Part shown: positions 28,201 through 36,800 of the stretch, piece by piece
Numbering within the stretch: the stretch's first letter is position 1
Layout: each line of letters starts with the position of its first letter
Assembly: GCA_040954595.2 (NCBI GenBank)
Contig: CM082587.2
Location: 4,836,001-4,900,000 of the forward strand
Source of the DNA: Balanoglossus misakiensis
Taxonomy: Eukaryota; Hemichordata
Direction: 5' to 3'
DNA length: 64,000 bases
The notes under the pieces: model-generated
The model's input: the letters and a program-made list of their open reading frames with translations, nothing else
Database searches by the model: none
Told to the model about the DNA's origin: nothing
Made by a program: the position numbers and the translations under genes

Positions 28201-31200
28201 GACATTGCCTTGCTCCGCACACGGGATTTCTTGTTGCTGTTTGATCCGGTGTAATACGAAAATTACTCGATATCCGCAAAACAGAGTGTAATAAACGAAG
28301 ACAGAACCATTCGGCGTCATATACATGATATACAAGTGATACGACTCAGCAAGCTGAGGCTTTGTGCGATTGACGCAATTTTGTACAGCACAGACATCTA
28401 TGTCAGACATGGAGGAGGAATTCATTCAGGCGCAGTGGGATGGCAACTGTTCATACTTCATATAACTTAATCACAGTGCCCCCTCTAAATAATCCCAAAC
28501 CTCCTTAAGATTGTTCGAAGAAAGGGCAACTCGGTCCATCATAAACACACCCCTCTTTCCTCACCGTGAACATGGTGAAACCATGTATCGTTGATGCTAC
28601 ATATACACAGTTTGAAAATATCAGGTATTGCCCGGTGGAGGTATACTCTGTTTCCTTAAGAAAAAACAATATTTATTTCCACATTTCCGGCGTCAAAGAA
28701 AAAGTATGGACACTGCGTGTATAGAGTTGATATCCCCCCTTCAAAAACAGTGTGTGAGGTCCCTGTATTTTTCAGTCTCAACGTCAACATATTTTATTAT
28801 ACAAAATTTTACAAAAACTACAATCAAGTTCCAATGCCATTCTCGTCCTTTCGACAGTTACCGGGCTGTGATATTTTAGGCGCAGAGCTGAGCGCGAGGA
28901 TTAAACTGACTTCGCGCGGGAGCGATCATGCCATCACTGGCTTTGTCGAGATCTTTATCCGCCGATGAGAGTACAGCCACGGTGACAGTTCAGTACTGCA
29001 TGGATATCGTATCCCCCCACGAGGGCAAGACACCGAGCTGGCTTGTTAGCGACGAGTGAAAACCCCGAACAGACTCGCCCGAAGTTGATGCTAAGCTAGC
29101 TGCGCTCAAAATGTCATGTCGGGTACACCCAGGAATTCGACATACGGAAACCGTTGTAGTCACCTCGCGGGAACTTTACACCGTCTTTCTGGATTACGCC
29201 TGTCTTTGCCATTAACAACAATTCTACATGTTTCGTGTACAGCTGGACCTGCTCTTTGACCCCAGAAAAATAAAATACAGAACTTGATAAATGTAGCAGT
29301 GTTATACCCATGAGACTGAGCGGGTAGATATTTTCAACTAACTGTTATGACCTCACGCAGATATTTATTTTACAATCCATTACCAACGACACAAAATAGG
29401 AATCGATTGATTCTGTCTAACACACAGTAACTTCAATTTCCCCTCATATTTTACAAGCGAGATTACCTTGCAAGCAAGAGTAAAAATATATAATATATAA
29501 CGCATATATTAATCAATCAATTAACCATTTGTATGTGTATACCACTCTTTTCCCTTTCCTTACAGAACCATATACCAACTGTCGTATCGCCAGCTTTACG
29601 AAATGCAACTCACGTCAGAAACAAAATATGCTTGTTGCCCAGGTTGGGAGAAACACAGCGATATCGCCAGGGGTTGTCGAAAACGTAGGTGAAATTACAT
29701 GTTTGTAGCATTACAGATAGGGGACAGACAGACAGACAGACGGACGGACGGACGGACGAACGAACAGAAAGACAAATCGACGAACGGACAGAGATATCAG
29801 TCATCGTTATAAAAACATTCAATCCACTTTGCTTGTGTATATGTAATGGATGTCTAGACGGGCAGATGTCTTGGGCGATGCTACTATCCAGCCCCGTGCC
29901 TGGTTTACATGTGTCAGTGATCAGAAGATAGCATAGCCCAGTAACCCCTCCCCTTATCACTCTTACTCACACTTAGAGTGGTTCACGAACTTTTCATAGA
30001 AAGGGGTCCTTTCGAACTGTGGCACTAAAATCCAACGGCTCAGAGGCAAGTTATAACCCAGTACCCAACGCACTTGGCTGACTTGCACCAACTCACTTGG
30101 TTTTAGGCATTTATTCAGCTGCCACATATGAAGGTCTTTGTCATATATTGTCCATATAAGGTAAACTGTGTATTGTGCCAAACATAGAGGGCTCTGTATT
30201 AATTTCAATATACTCATTACAGATTCTACGTTTGGACACAGTCAAAGGAAAAAATGCCTGTGATTTTGGAAACTACTTTTTCGCTGTATTACCCCAGTTC
30301 TCTGCGCCCACTTTGGTGTCTCTTTTTGCACAAGGCACCAAAGACGTTCGAATTTTGTATCTTCCCATTTTGACCCCCAACCAAATGTCGAATGCGCATG
30401 CCCCGCGCCCGTAAATTTAACGTGACACAAGTCTTAATATAGGCGCAGAATCAGATGCGGGTTGGGTTCTATTTTAAATATTTTGCCCCGGAATCGAAAT
30501 TCAATCACGAATTCTAGTACTCAAATATCAACAAAAACGGTGTCCCGTCTGTGATATATCGGAACCGCTGTCTTGTCAATGTTTCTGTCATCATTTTCTT
30601 CATAATGAATCTTCTCCTTTTCCCGTTGTTGTTTCCAGCCGTGTGTTCAAAGCCGTGTCAAAATTATGGCCAGTGCATAGCCCCCGAGAAGTGCCACTGC
30701 AGACATGGGTTCAAAGGTCAATACTGCGAAGATGGTAAGAAATGTTAATAGGTTAACGTTGTCTTCGGATCGGAGATTTATATATCTTAAACATGGCAAA
30801 AATCGGCCATCTTGAAATTCTGTCGACCATATGAGATTTTCATCACTCACCTAGGTAGCAAAAACCTATTTAAGGTATAGGAGAATTGTAATGAACGTTA
30901 CAGCAGATACAGCAAAATCAAACACTTCGGCAATGGATCGATCATGCAAGCATTATGAATGCGTGAGTGTCATCCTTGATGTTTTTATCTCAAATTCTGT
31001 CCACTTTATTGCTAGATATTAATGAGTGCGGCGAAGGGACGCACGCCTGCGGCCAGATTTGCATCAACAACAACGGAAGTTACACCTGCGCATGTCATGC
31101 TGGATTTGTACTCGAAACTGACAGGCGATCGTGCAAAGGTAAGTAATGTGTTTTAATATGCCACTCTTTGAATTATGCATTCAGCTTCCAGGGCACTGTA

Positions 31201-32273
31201 GTCTGTTAATATCGTGTTACAAAATCACTTTTATTATACAGAACCCCCGCACAGCTGAGAAACACTTGATACACACAACAAGTAAAGCATATTGTACAGA
31301 GTGCTCTAACAACGCTAACCTGACCTAGATATCAGCGCTCTGCTGAAAAGTTCGTTTGCACCTCACATCTCGGTCTGGACCAGTAGGGGGCGTGCTAACA
31401 AGTCGTGTGTGGAGAGAGAGGGATCCCAAATGGCTGAAGGGATGTCGTAAGAGTGAAGTCATTGCATATACACATGCGTTTAATCGTTTTTTTTCCCATT
31501 CGTTACTTTCAGTGTGCTTAACGTGTATACCAGAATTCCATGTTATGATGGCGAGAGTGGAAAAACTTGAGCAGGTGAGACGTCAATGGCTGCTTTTCAC
31601 AAAAATGACAAATATAGCACGTACAACACAAAATTTCTAATTGTATCATGATTTCAACTACCCCTACTGAGAGACAGACAGACTGACTGACTGACTGATG
31701 TCGACTGATCCTATAAGCTCCCTATAAGCTATAAGAGCCTCACACACGCGCAGCTGCAAGATCAACATGATTTGTTGGGTCTCGCTAAAACAAGTTTGAC
31801 CCGAAATCATCCCTTTTCCTTGCAGGACTTTGAAACGCTTCGAGAGGACTCTCGCAAACCACAGGTTGTAACGGTGACCAATTCAGTAGGCACTGTGAAC
31901 GACGAACAGCTTCAACAGCTCGACAGAATAGCCTCGCTTAGTGAGCAAATATCACTACTGGAAGAAAAACTCGATGTTTGTGAGTACATGTATTGTAATC
32001 ATCTCCGTATCTTGGAGTGGGTCCGCACTGATATTTATTTTCCAATATGGCGCCTTATCCACATTCCCAACAGCCATGTTGCTTCAAAGGCATGGCAACT
32101 AAACACTTTTTGTCGTTTACAGAATACCAACTGTTCATTTAGATTCTGTAGTTTGCGGAGAGGTTCACCGTTTCTCGATTTGTCTCTGACCAACTAACAT
32201 TTTTTTCTGTCTATTTACAGGTACCTGCAATGAGAACAGACAGAGTTTTGCATTCGGGAAAAAGCGAAAATAG
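1827..32273 (+). CDS. EGFL7: EGFL7/EGFL8-like secreted EMI-EGF protein, 8 coding exons, 274 aa
   Basis: Joining 1827-1918, 23241-23366, 29566-29684, 30639-30734, 31016-31138, 31513-31574, 31826-31979 and 32221-32273 gives an unbroken 274-residue frame; every junction is GT-AG. Order of parts: signal peptide (about 1-24), EMI domain (about 31-111, seven cysteines), EGF domain (115-142, six cysteines), calcium-binding EGF (145-184, opening DINEC), a CLTC pair (187-190), coiled coil (about 227-256, [13 protein letters not shown]) and a short C-x-C tail with a basic end (GKKRK). Human EGFL7 is about 273 residues with the same order, so length and architecture agree. Family members are secreted, matrix-bound, and act in vessel tube formation and Notch/integrin modulation in vertebrates; the role in this animal is inferred. 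EGFL7 and EGFL8 arose by vertebrate duplication, so this may be the single pro-orthologue. Intron phases are 2,2,1,1,1,0,1; the EGF exons are flanked by phase-1 introns, as is usual for shuffled EGF modules. Confidence 0.93.
8962..9041 (+). repeat. Two-copy 40-bp tandem duplication
   Basis: The block beginning CACCGCTATTTTACGGCAAC at 8962 recurs at 9002, exactly 40 bases later, with a one-base change (TATCAG versus TATCGG) and a one-base length difference in a C run. The near identity points to recent slippage or duplication. The duplication lies in intron 1, so no protein is affected. Confidence 0.8.
9523..9538. repeat. 16-bp perfect palindrome
   Basis: CTGTCAATATTGACAG reads identically on both strands. 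It could be a dimeric transcription-factor site or chance; nothing around it decides. Confidence 0.6.
10188..10226. repeat. 39-bp near-perfect inverted repeat (hairpin)
   Basis: TTAAGGAATTCTTGG and CCAAGGGTTCCTTAA pair at 13 of 15 positions around a 9-base loop CTTTTAAAA. It is too short for a typical MITE and no flanking duplication is clear. It is also on the small side for a microRNA precursor. Confidence 0.65.
15683..15692 (+). repeat. Left 10-bp direct repeat (putative target-site duplication)
   Basis: TGTTGGCACC here matches 18755-18764 exactly and lies just outside the foldback element. The matches do not extend further on either side (G then GGG here, C then ACA there), as expected of a short target duplication. 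Confidence 0.65.
15697..16629 (+). repeat. Left tandem-repeat arm, ~103-bp composite unit
   Basis: The motif GCCGAAGGACAAGTGTAG starts at 16209, 16312 and 16415, a spacing of exactly 103 bases. Each composite unit contains three or four GAAGGA-headed modules (GCCGAAGGAC..., GGGCGAAGGAAACCGAAGGACGCTGATTTATCCC..., AGTGCGAAGGACGTGG...TATGCTGGTG). Units toward the outer edge (15700-16100) are irregular in length and order, while those at 16150-16560 are regular, so homogenisation is local. Confidence 0.88.
16640..17455. mobile_element. 816-bp nested non-autonomous DNA transposon (PIF/Harbinger-like TAA target)
   Basis: It starts GGTGCGGAATTGTG and ends CACAATTCCGCACC, inverted termini of about 20 bp with one mismatch. 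TAA at 16637-16639 and 17456-17458 flanks it directly. It splits the left arm of the foldback element: repeat sequence resumes at 17463 with GAAAGCGAAGGACAGTG. A TTTAGAAAG motif recurs at least seven times on both strands in its subterminal parts, and the dyad GATAATTATC occurs at 16740, 16755 and 17320. A C19 run lies at 16814-16832. TWA target duplications are typical of PIF/Harbinger, but the family is inferred from that alone. There is no coding capacity. Confidence 0.75.
17459..17515 (+). repeat. Continuation of the left foldback arm after the nested insertion
   Basis: The modules GCGAAGGACAGTGATTCTCC and GGGAGAAGGACATT keep the forward orientation of the left arm, showing that the transposon at 16640-17455 inserted into a pre-existing array. 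Confidence 0.7.
17516..17859. other. Unique central spacer of the foldback element
   Basis: About 345 bases with no GAAGGA modules, between the two inverted arms. The longest open frame (17579-17764, minus strand, 61 codons) has no recognisable motif and is not proposed as a gene. Confidence 0.5.
17860..18750 (-). repeat. Right tandem-repeat arm, inverted
   Basis: Built of the reverse complements of the left-arm modules (GTCCTTCGGTTTCCTTCGCC, ACTGAGCTACACTTGTCC, CTAGCATACAGAAAACC). The arm ends CGGTTTCCTTCGTTTTAG, mirroring the left start. Confidence 0.88.
18755..18764 (+). repeat. Right 10-bp direct repeat (putative target-site duplication)
   Basis: Exact partner of 15683-15692, immediately outside the right arm of the foldback element. 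Confidence 0.65.
18929..18957 (+). repeat. (CCA)n microsatellite
   Basis: An uninterrupted run of CCA triplets, followed by a degenerate CCA-rich stretch to about 19035. On the minus strand it translates as poly-Trp/Gly, a false coding signal. Confidence 0.85.
20731..20780 (+). repeat. Purine-rich (GA)n low-complexity tract
   Basis: About 50 bases are A/G except for one T and one C (AGAGAATAGAGAGGGGGAGG and on). Such homopurine tracts can form triplex DNA in vitro; any role here is unknown. Confidence 0.75.
22227..22282 (+). repeat. (CAGA)14 microsatellite
   Basis: About 14 perfect CAGA copies in intron 1, about 1 kb upstream of exon 2. The minus strand reads as repeated CLSV, an artefact. 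Confidence 0.92.
23241..23366 (+). CDS. EGFL7: EGFL7-like coding exon 2: N-terminal half of the EMI domain
   Basis: Acceptor TGTTTTTCAG|GAGAC; donor CTACAG|GTAGGT. Encodes residues 31-72 plus part of 73. Four EMI cysteines are seen (C35, C52, C63, C69) in RHVC...[20 protein letters not shown]; the pattern [19 protein letters not shown] matches the EMI domain of EGFL7. Phase 2 on both sides. Confidence 0.93.
23367..29565 (+). other. Intron 2 of the EGFL7-like gene
   Basis: 6.2 kb without a recognisable gene or transposon. Homopolymers lie at 26734-26743 (G10), 27757-27766 (C10) and 28179-28195 (G17). The short open frames on both strands overlap one another and carry no domain. Confidence 0.5.
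29566..29684 (+). CDS. EGFL7: EGFL7-like coding exon 3: C-terminal half of the EMI domain
   Basis: Acceptor CCTTTCCTTACAG|AACC; donor CGAAAAC|GTAGGT. Encodes TIYQLSYRQ...[11 protein letters not shown]...GCRK (residues 74-112). The YACCPGW signature with paired cysteines C96-C97 and a final C110 is the standard end of an EMI domain. Confidence 0.94.
29723..29766 (+). repeat. (GACA)n/(GACG)n compound microsatellite
   Basis: Five GACA-type repeats pass into four GACG repeats and then GAAC repeats, about 40 bases downstream of exon 3 in intron 3. The graded motif change suggests slippage plus point mutation. Confidence 0.85.
30639..30734 (+). CDS. EGFL7: EGFL7-like coding exon 4: EGF domain 1
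   Basis: Acceptor TTGTTTCCAG|CCGTG; donor GATG|GTAAGA. Encodes residues 114-144 with six EGF cysteines (C115, C119, C125, C131, C133, C142), C-x-C spacing and the HGFKGQYC ending of a class-I EGF repeat. It has no calcium-binding D-x-N/D-E start. Phase-1 introns flank it. Confidence 0.94.
31016..31138 (+). CDS. EGFL7: EGFL7-like coding exon 5: calcium-binding EGF domain 2
   Basis: Acceptor TTATTGCTAG|ATATT; donor CAAAG|GTAAGT. Starts DINEC (calcium ligands) and has six cysteines (C149, C156, C160, C169, C171, C184). [10 protein letters not shown] (160-169) fits the C-x-[DN]-x4-[FY]-x-C consensus for Asp/Asn beta-hydroxylation. Symmetrical phase-1 module. Confidence 0.95.
31513..31574 (+). 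CDS. EGFL7: EGFL7-like coding exon 6: linker with Cys pair
   Basis: Acceptor TTACTTTCAG|TGTGC; donor GAGCAG|GTGAGA. Encodes residues 186-206: VCLTC, then a helix-prone stretch ending RVEKLEQ. This corresponds to the link between the cbEGF domain and the C-terminal coiled coil in the family. Confidence 0.88.
31826..31979 (+). CDS. EGFL7: EGFL7-like coding exon 7: coiled-coil region
   Basis: Acceptor TTCCTTGCAG|GACTT; donor GATGTTT|GTGAGT. Encodes residues 207-257. The stretch [20 protein letters not shown] is nearly the vertebrate EGFL7 signature (Q-L-x-R-I-x-SLSEQIS-x-LEE-x-L), with hydrophobic heptad spacing. This is the strongest single evidence for EGFL7/8 identity over other EMI-EGF proteins. 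An in-frame run-on into intron 7 is intronic, since exon 8 restores the Cys tail. Confidence 0.93.
32221..32273 (+). CDS. EGFL7: EGFL7-like coding exon 8: C-terminal tail and stop
   Basis: Acceptor TCTATTTACAG|GTACC. Together with the last base of exon 7 it encodes [17 protein letters not shown] and TAG. Vertebrate EGFL7 also ends in C-x-C followed by a basic/polar tail, here about ten residues longer. Confidence 0.88.
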
Positions 32274-33109
32274 GTAACTTGAAAACACACACACAGACGC
32301 ACGACATCATTACGATAGAAAAGTGAACGCCTTGCAATGATGACGTTCGGTTCAAGCCACGGACAACAGTAAGGTAATTTGCAATAACTCGAGCCGCAGT
32401 CACGTGATGGTTCATCGCCATAATCTAGTCCACCTGAACAAATTGTGTGTTTTCATTATAGGCCAACACGTATCTGATGATTAAACACACCATTGGCCAC
32501 ATAAGCTTCAAGATTGAGTCAGGCAGCAATTTCCTCTATGTTTGTTTTTTTTTGCTTTTTGAAATATCAAAGACGATTTCTGTTGAAAATTTTCAACATC
32601 ATTTTATAATGTCAAGCTGACTCAAAGGATTTAGATAAGCTATTTTTGTGAATATAGTTGACTTCCAAAGCGAAATTGTGTCATGCATATTTACATTTTA
32701 TAATACAAAATGTATTCTGAAGGGTGCTATTTACAAATATTAACACGTTGAGGGCGTCGTTCACTGGCGCCATCCTTGTTTCAAGTCACACAGTCGAATG
32801 TTTTGCAAATGTTTAATTTCCTACATAGCATGGGTCTAGTTTATGATTTCATTCTAAATGGTTTCATATATATTATCACCTTTTTTATTAGACATGTTAT
32901 CTTAAATCGTATAAGGGTGATTATCGCCGCAGTTTCTGAAATATTCTATAAAATATTTTTGTATGAAATCGTTTTTTTTTTTATCAAATTGAAAACCACT
33001 GTGAATAACGTTTTATTTTCGCGATAGCATAGCGCGAAGAGAACAACCAACCAACCAATCATAGAGTTGGATTTTAATCACGGGAAGGAGATTGGGGCTA
33101 TTTAAGCAG
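32274..33109 (+). other. 3' flank / probable 3' UTR of the EGFL7-like gene
   Basis: AT-rich, no gene recognised. A poly(A) signal variant ATTAAA occurs at 32480-32485, about 205 bases after the stop. The next canonical AATAAA sites I noted (33397-33402, 33410-33415) lie inside the inverted flank of the giant repeat, so a long 3' UTR would run into that structure. The 83-codon frame at 32776-33027 is a low-complexity AT-rich artefact. Confidence 0.4.
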
Positions 33110-33882
33110 ATATCGGAATATTTTATTTTTTTCCAATCGATTTGTGCCATTGAGTCAAATACTTTTGTAAACCCCTGGATCGTGGCATTAGATTATGCAT
33201 GTATTTCATAAGTTTGGATGTCAGTGTATTCTTCCAAGACGTCTGTATCTGCGAAAGTTTGAATATGTTTTCTTGAGTAATGTTTCTGTAAGATTGTTTT
33301 TTTTTTAATTAGTATACTTGGAATAGACGTCTGAAGTTCAACATTATACAAACTCTTACTCCCTTGGTTGTAATACACCATTTTATTTTACTGTAAAATA
33401 AATGAAACGAATAAAAAGAAAAGAAAATAGAAATATGCTATCTGTCTTTGCATATACCTTCGTGCGTGCGTGTATATGTGTGTGTGTGTGTTGTAAAAAA
33501 TTATCGTTCTTTGTATAGAATGAATAACCAGCCATATAATTGGATCGCGATTCTCCATATCTCGCGATTATTCTAGACATGACGGCTCAAGGCTCTTTAG
33601 TTTGTTTTCATGGGGCATCATGCTATTCATTTGCAATGACCTCATCACCCAGATACAAGTGACCCTCCCCGAAAGCGAAATCAATACAAAACACAGGACT
33701 ATCTCATTTCAGCGAGAGGTACTTTGCTTAATGATGTCTATCTAGCTCAGGTAAGTAGAAATGTAATCGCTTGTGTCAACCCCTCATGAAGAATCGATCA
33801 ATCATAGTCTCTAACGCGTGATGTGGTATCCATGGAAACCAAGCAAGGGGCGTTATTATACAGTATATTAATAGCGTTGTAT
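33110..33882 (+). repeat. Left inverted flank of the giant structure
   Basis: About 773 bases pairing with 58743-59408. By eye the outer ~290 bases differ at about 5 positions plus two 1-base indels, and the inner ~190 at about 5 positions. About 115 bases around 33505-33630 are absent or replaced on the right. A CA/TG run lies near 33475-33492. It contains a perfect donor-like CAG|GTAAGT at 33748-33756 pointing into the satellite. Confidence 0.85.
33193..33381 (-). other. Open frame in the left inverted flank, frameshifted relative to the right copy
   Basis: 62 codons starting MVYYNQGSKSLY. The first ~28 residues match the frame at 59138-59395 apart from N/T and S/G changes, then diverge because the A/T homopolymer is 10 here and 9 in the right copy. 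The family is not recognised; it may be chance open sequence or a remnant of an element protein. Confidence 0.25.
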
Positions 33883-36800
33883 GAATTTTGAAAATTCGCC
33901 AAGTCGAAAAGTGGCCATTTTTGGATGATTTTCATGGGCTATAACCCATGGTTTTGATCAAAAAATGACGAAATTTTGAAAATTCGCGAAGTCGAAAAGT
34001 GGACATTTTTGGATGATTTTCATGGGCTATAACCCATGGTTTTGATCAAAAAATGACGAAATTTTGAAAATTCGCAAAGTCGAAAAGTGGCCATTTTTGG
34101 ATGATTTTCATGGGCTATAACCCATGGTTTCGATCAAAAAATGACGAAATTTTGAAAATTCGCAAAGTAGAAAAATGGCCATTTTTGGATATTTTCATGG
34201 GCTATAACCCATAGTTTTCATCAAAAAATGACGAAATTTTGAAATTTCGCGAAGTCGAAAAATTGACATTTCTGGATGATTTTCATGAGCTATAACCCAT
34301 GGTTTTTATCCAAAAATCACCAAATTTTGAAATTTCGCGAAGTCGAAAAATTGACATTTCTGGATGATTTTCATGAGCTATAACCCATGGTTTTTATCCA
34401 AAAATCACCAAATATTGAAATTTCGCGAAGTCGAAAAATTGACATTTCTGGATGATTTTCATGAGCTATAACCCATGGTTTTTATCCAAAAATCACCAAA
34501 TTTTGAAATTTCGCGAAGTCGAAAAATTGACATTTCTGGATGATTTTCATGAGCTATAACCCATGGTTTTTATCCAAAAATCACCAAATTTTGAAATTTC
34601 GCGAAGTCGAAAAATTGACATTTCTGGATGATTTTCATGAGCTATAACCCATGGTTTTTATCCAAAAACCACCAAATTTTGAAATTTCGCGAAGTCGAAA
34701 AATTGACATTTCTGGATGATTTTCATGAGCTATAACCCATGGTTTTTATCCAAAAACCACCAAATTTTGAAATTTCGCGAAGTCGAAAAATTGACATTTC
34801 TGGATGATTTTCATGAGCTATAACCCATGGTTTTTATCCAAAAACCACCAAATTTTGAAATTTCGCGAAGTCGAAAAATTGACATTTCTGGATGATTTTC
34901 ATGAGCTATAACCCATGGTTTTTATCCAAAAACCACCAAATTTTGAAATTTCGCGAAGTCGAAAAATTGACATTTCTGGATGATTTTCATGAGCTATAAC
35001 CCATGGTTTTTATCCAAAAACCACCAAATTTTGAAATTTCGCGAAGTCGAAAAATTGACATTTCTGGATGATTTTCATGAGCTATAACCCATGGTTTTTA
35101 TCCAAAAACCACCAAATTTTGAAATTTCGCGAAGTCGAAAAATTGACATTTCTGGATGATTTTCATGAGCTATAACCCATGGTTTTTATCCAAAAACCAC
35201 CAAATTTTGAAATTTCGCGAAGTCGAAAAATTGACATTTCTGGATGATTTTCATGAGCTATAACCCATGGTTTTTATCCAAAAACCACCAAATTTTGAAA
35301 TTTCGCGAAGTCGAAAAATTGACATTTCTGGATGATTTTCATGAGCTATAACCCATGGTTTTTATCCAAAAACCACCAAATTTTGAAATTTCGCGAAGTC
35401 GAAAAATTGACATTTCTGGATGATTTTCATGAGCTATAACCCATGGTTTTTATCCAAAAACCACCAAATTTTGAAATTTCGCGAAGTCGAAAAATTGACA
35501 TTTCTGGATGATTTTCATGAGCTATAACCCATGGTTTTTATCCAAAAACCACCAAATTTTGAAATTTCGCGAAGTCGAAAAATTGACATTTCTGGATGAT
35601 TTTCATGAGCTATAACCCATGGTTTTTATCCAAAAACCACCAAATTTTGAAATTTCGCGAAGTCGAAAAATTGACATTTCTGGATGATTTTCATGAGCTA
35701 TAACCCATGGTTTTTATCCAAAAACCACCAAATTTTGAAATTTCGCGAAGTCGAAAAATTGACATTTCTGGATGATTTTCATGAGCTATAACCCATGGTT
35801 TTTATCCAAAAATCACCAAATTTTGAAATTTGGCGAAGTCGAAAAATTGACATTTCTGGATGATTTTCATGAGCTATAACCCATGGTTTTTATCCAAAAA
35901 TCACCAAATTTTGAAATTTCGCGAAGTCGAAAAATTGACATTTCTGGATGATTTTCATGAGCTATAACCCATGGTTTTTATCCAAAAACCACCAAATTTT
36001 GAAATTTCGCGAAGTCGAAAAATTGACATTTCTGGATGATTTTCATGAGCTATAACCCATGGTTTTTATCCAAAAACCACCAAATTTTGAAATTTCGCGA
36101 AGTCGAAAAATTGACATTTCTGGATGATTTTCATGAGCTATAACCCATGGTTTTTATCCAAAAACCACCAAATTTTGAAATTTCGCGAAGTCGAAAAATT
36201 GACATTTCTGGATGATTTTCATGAGCTATAACCCATGGTTTTTATCCAAAAACCACCAAATTTTGAAATTTCGCGAAGTCGAAAAATTGACATTTCTGGA
36301 TGATTTTCATGAGCTATAACCCATGGTTTTTATCCAAAAACCACCAAATTTTGAAATTTCGCGAAGTCGAAAAATTGACATTTCTGGATGATTTTCATGA
36401 GCTATAACCCATGGTTTTTATCCAAAAACCACCAAATTTTGAAATTTCGCGAAGTCGAAAAATTGACATTTCTGGATGATTTTCATGAGCTATAACCCAT
36501 GGTTTTTATCCAAAAACCACCAAATTTTGAAATTTCGCGAAGTCGAAAAATTGACATTTCTGGATGATTTTCATGAGCTATAACCCATGGTTTTTATCCA
36601 AAAACCACCAAATTTTGAAATTTCGCGAAGTCGAAAAATTGACATTTCTGGATGATTTTCATGAGCTATAACCCATGGTTTTTATCCAAAAACCACCAAA
36701 TTTTGAAATTTCGCGAAGTCGAAAAATTGACATTTCTGGATGATTTTCATGAGCTATAACCCATGGTTTTTATCCAAAAACCACCAAATTTTGAAATTTC

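Noticed and set aside
31772-32197. Single continuous frame across exon 7 into intron 7
   Set aside because: The part after 31979 follows a good GTGAGT donor and has no family similarity, while splicing to 32221 restores the conserved C-x-C tail.
31139-32220. Search for a miR-126 hairpin in the late introns, where vertebrate EGFL7 hosts it
   Set aside because: I saw no stretch resembling the mature miR-126 arms in introns 3-7 on either strand, and none was noticed in introns 1-2. This is a visual search only, so absence is not proven.
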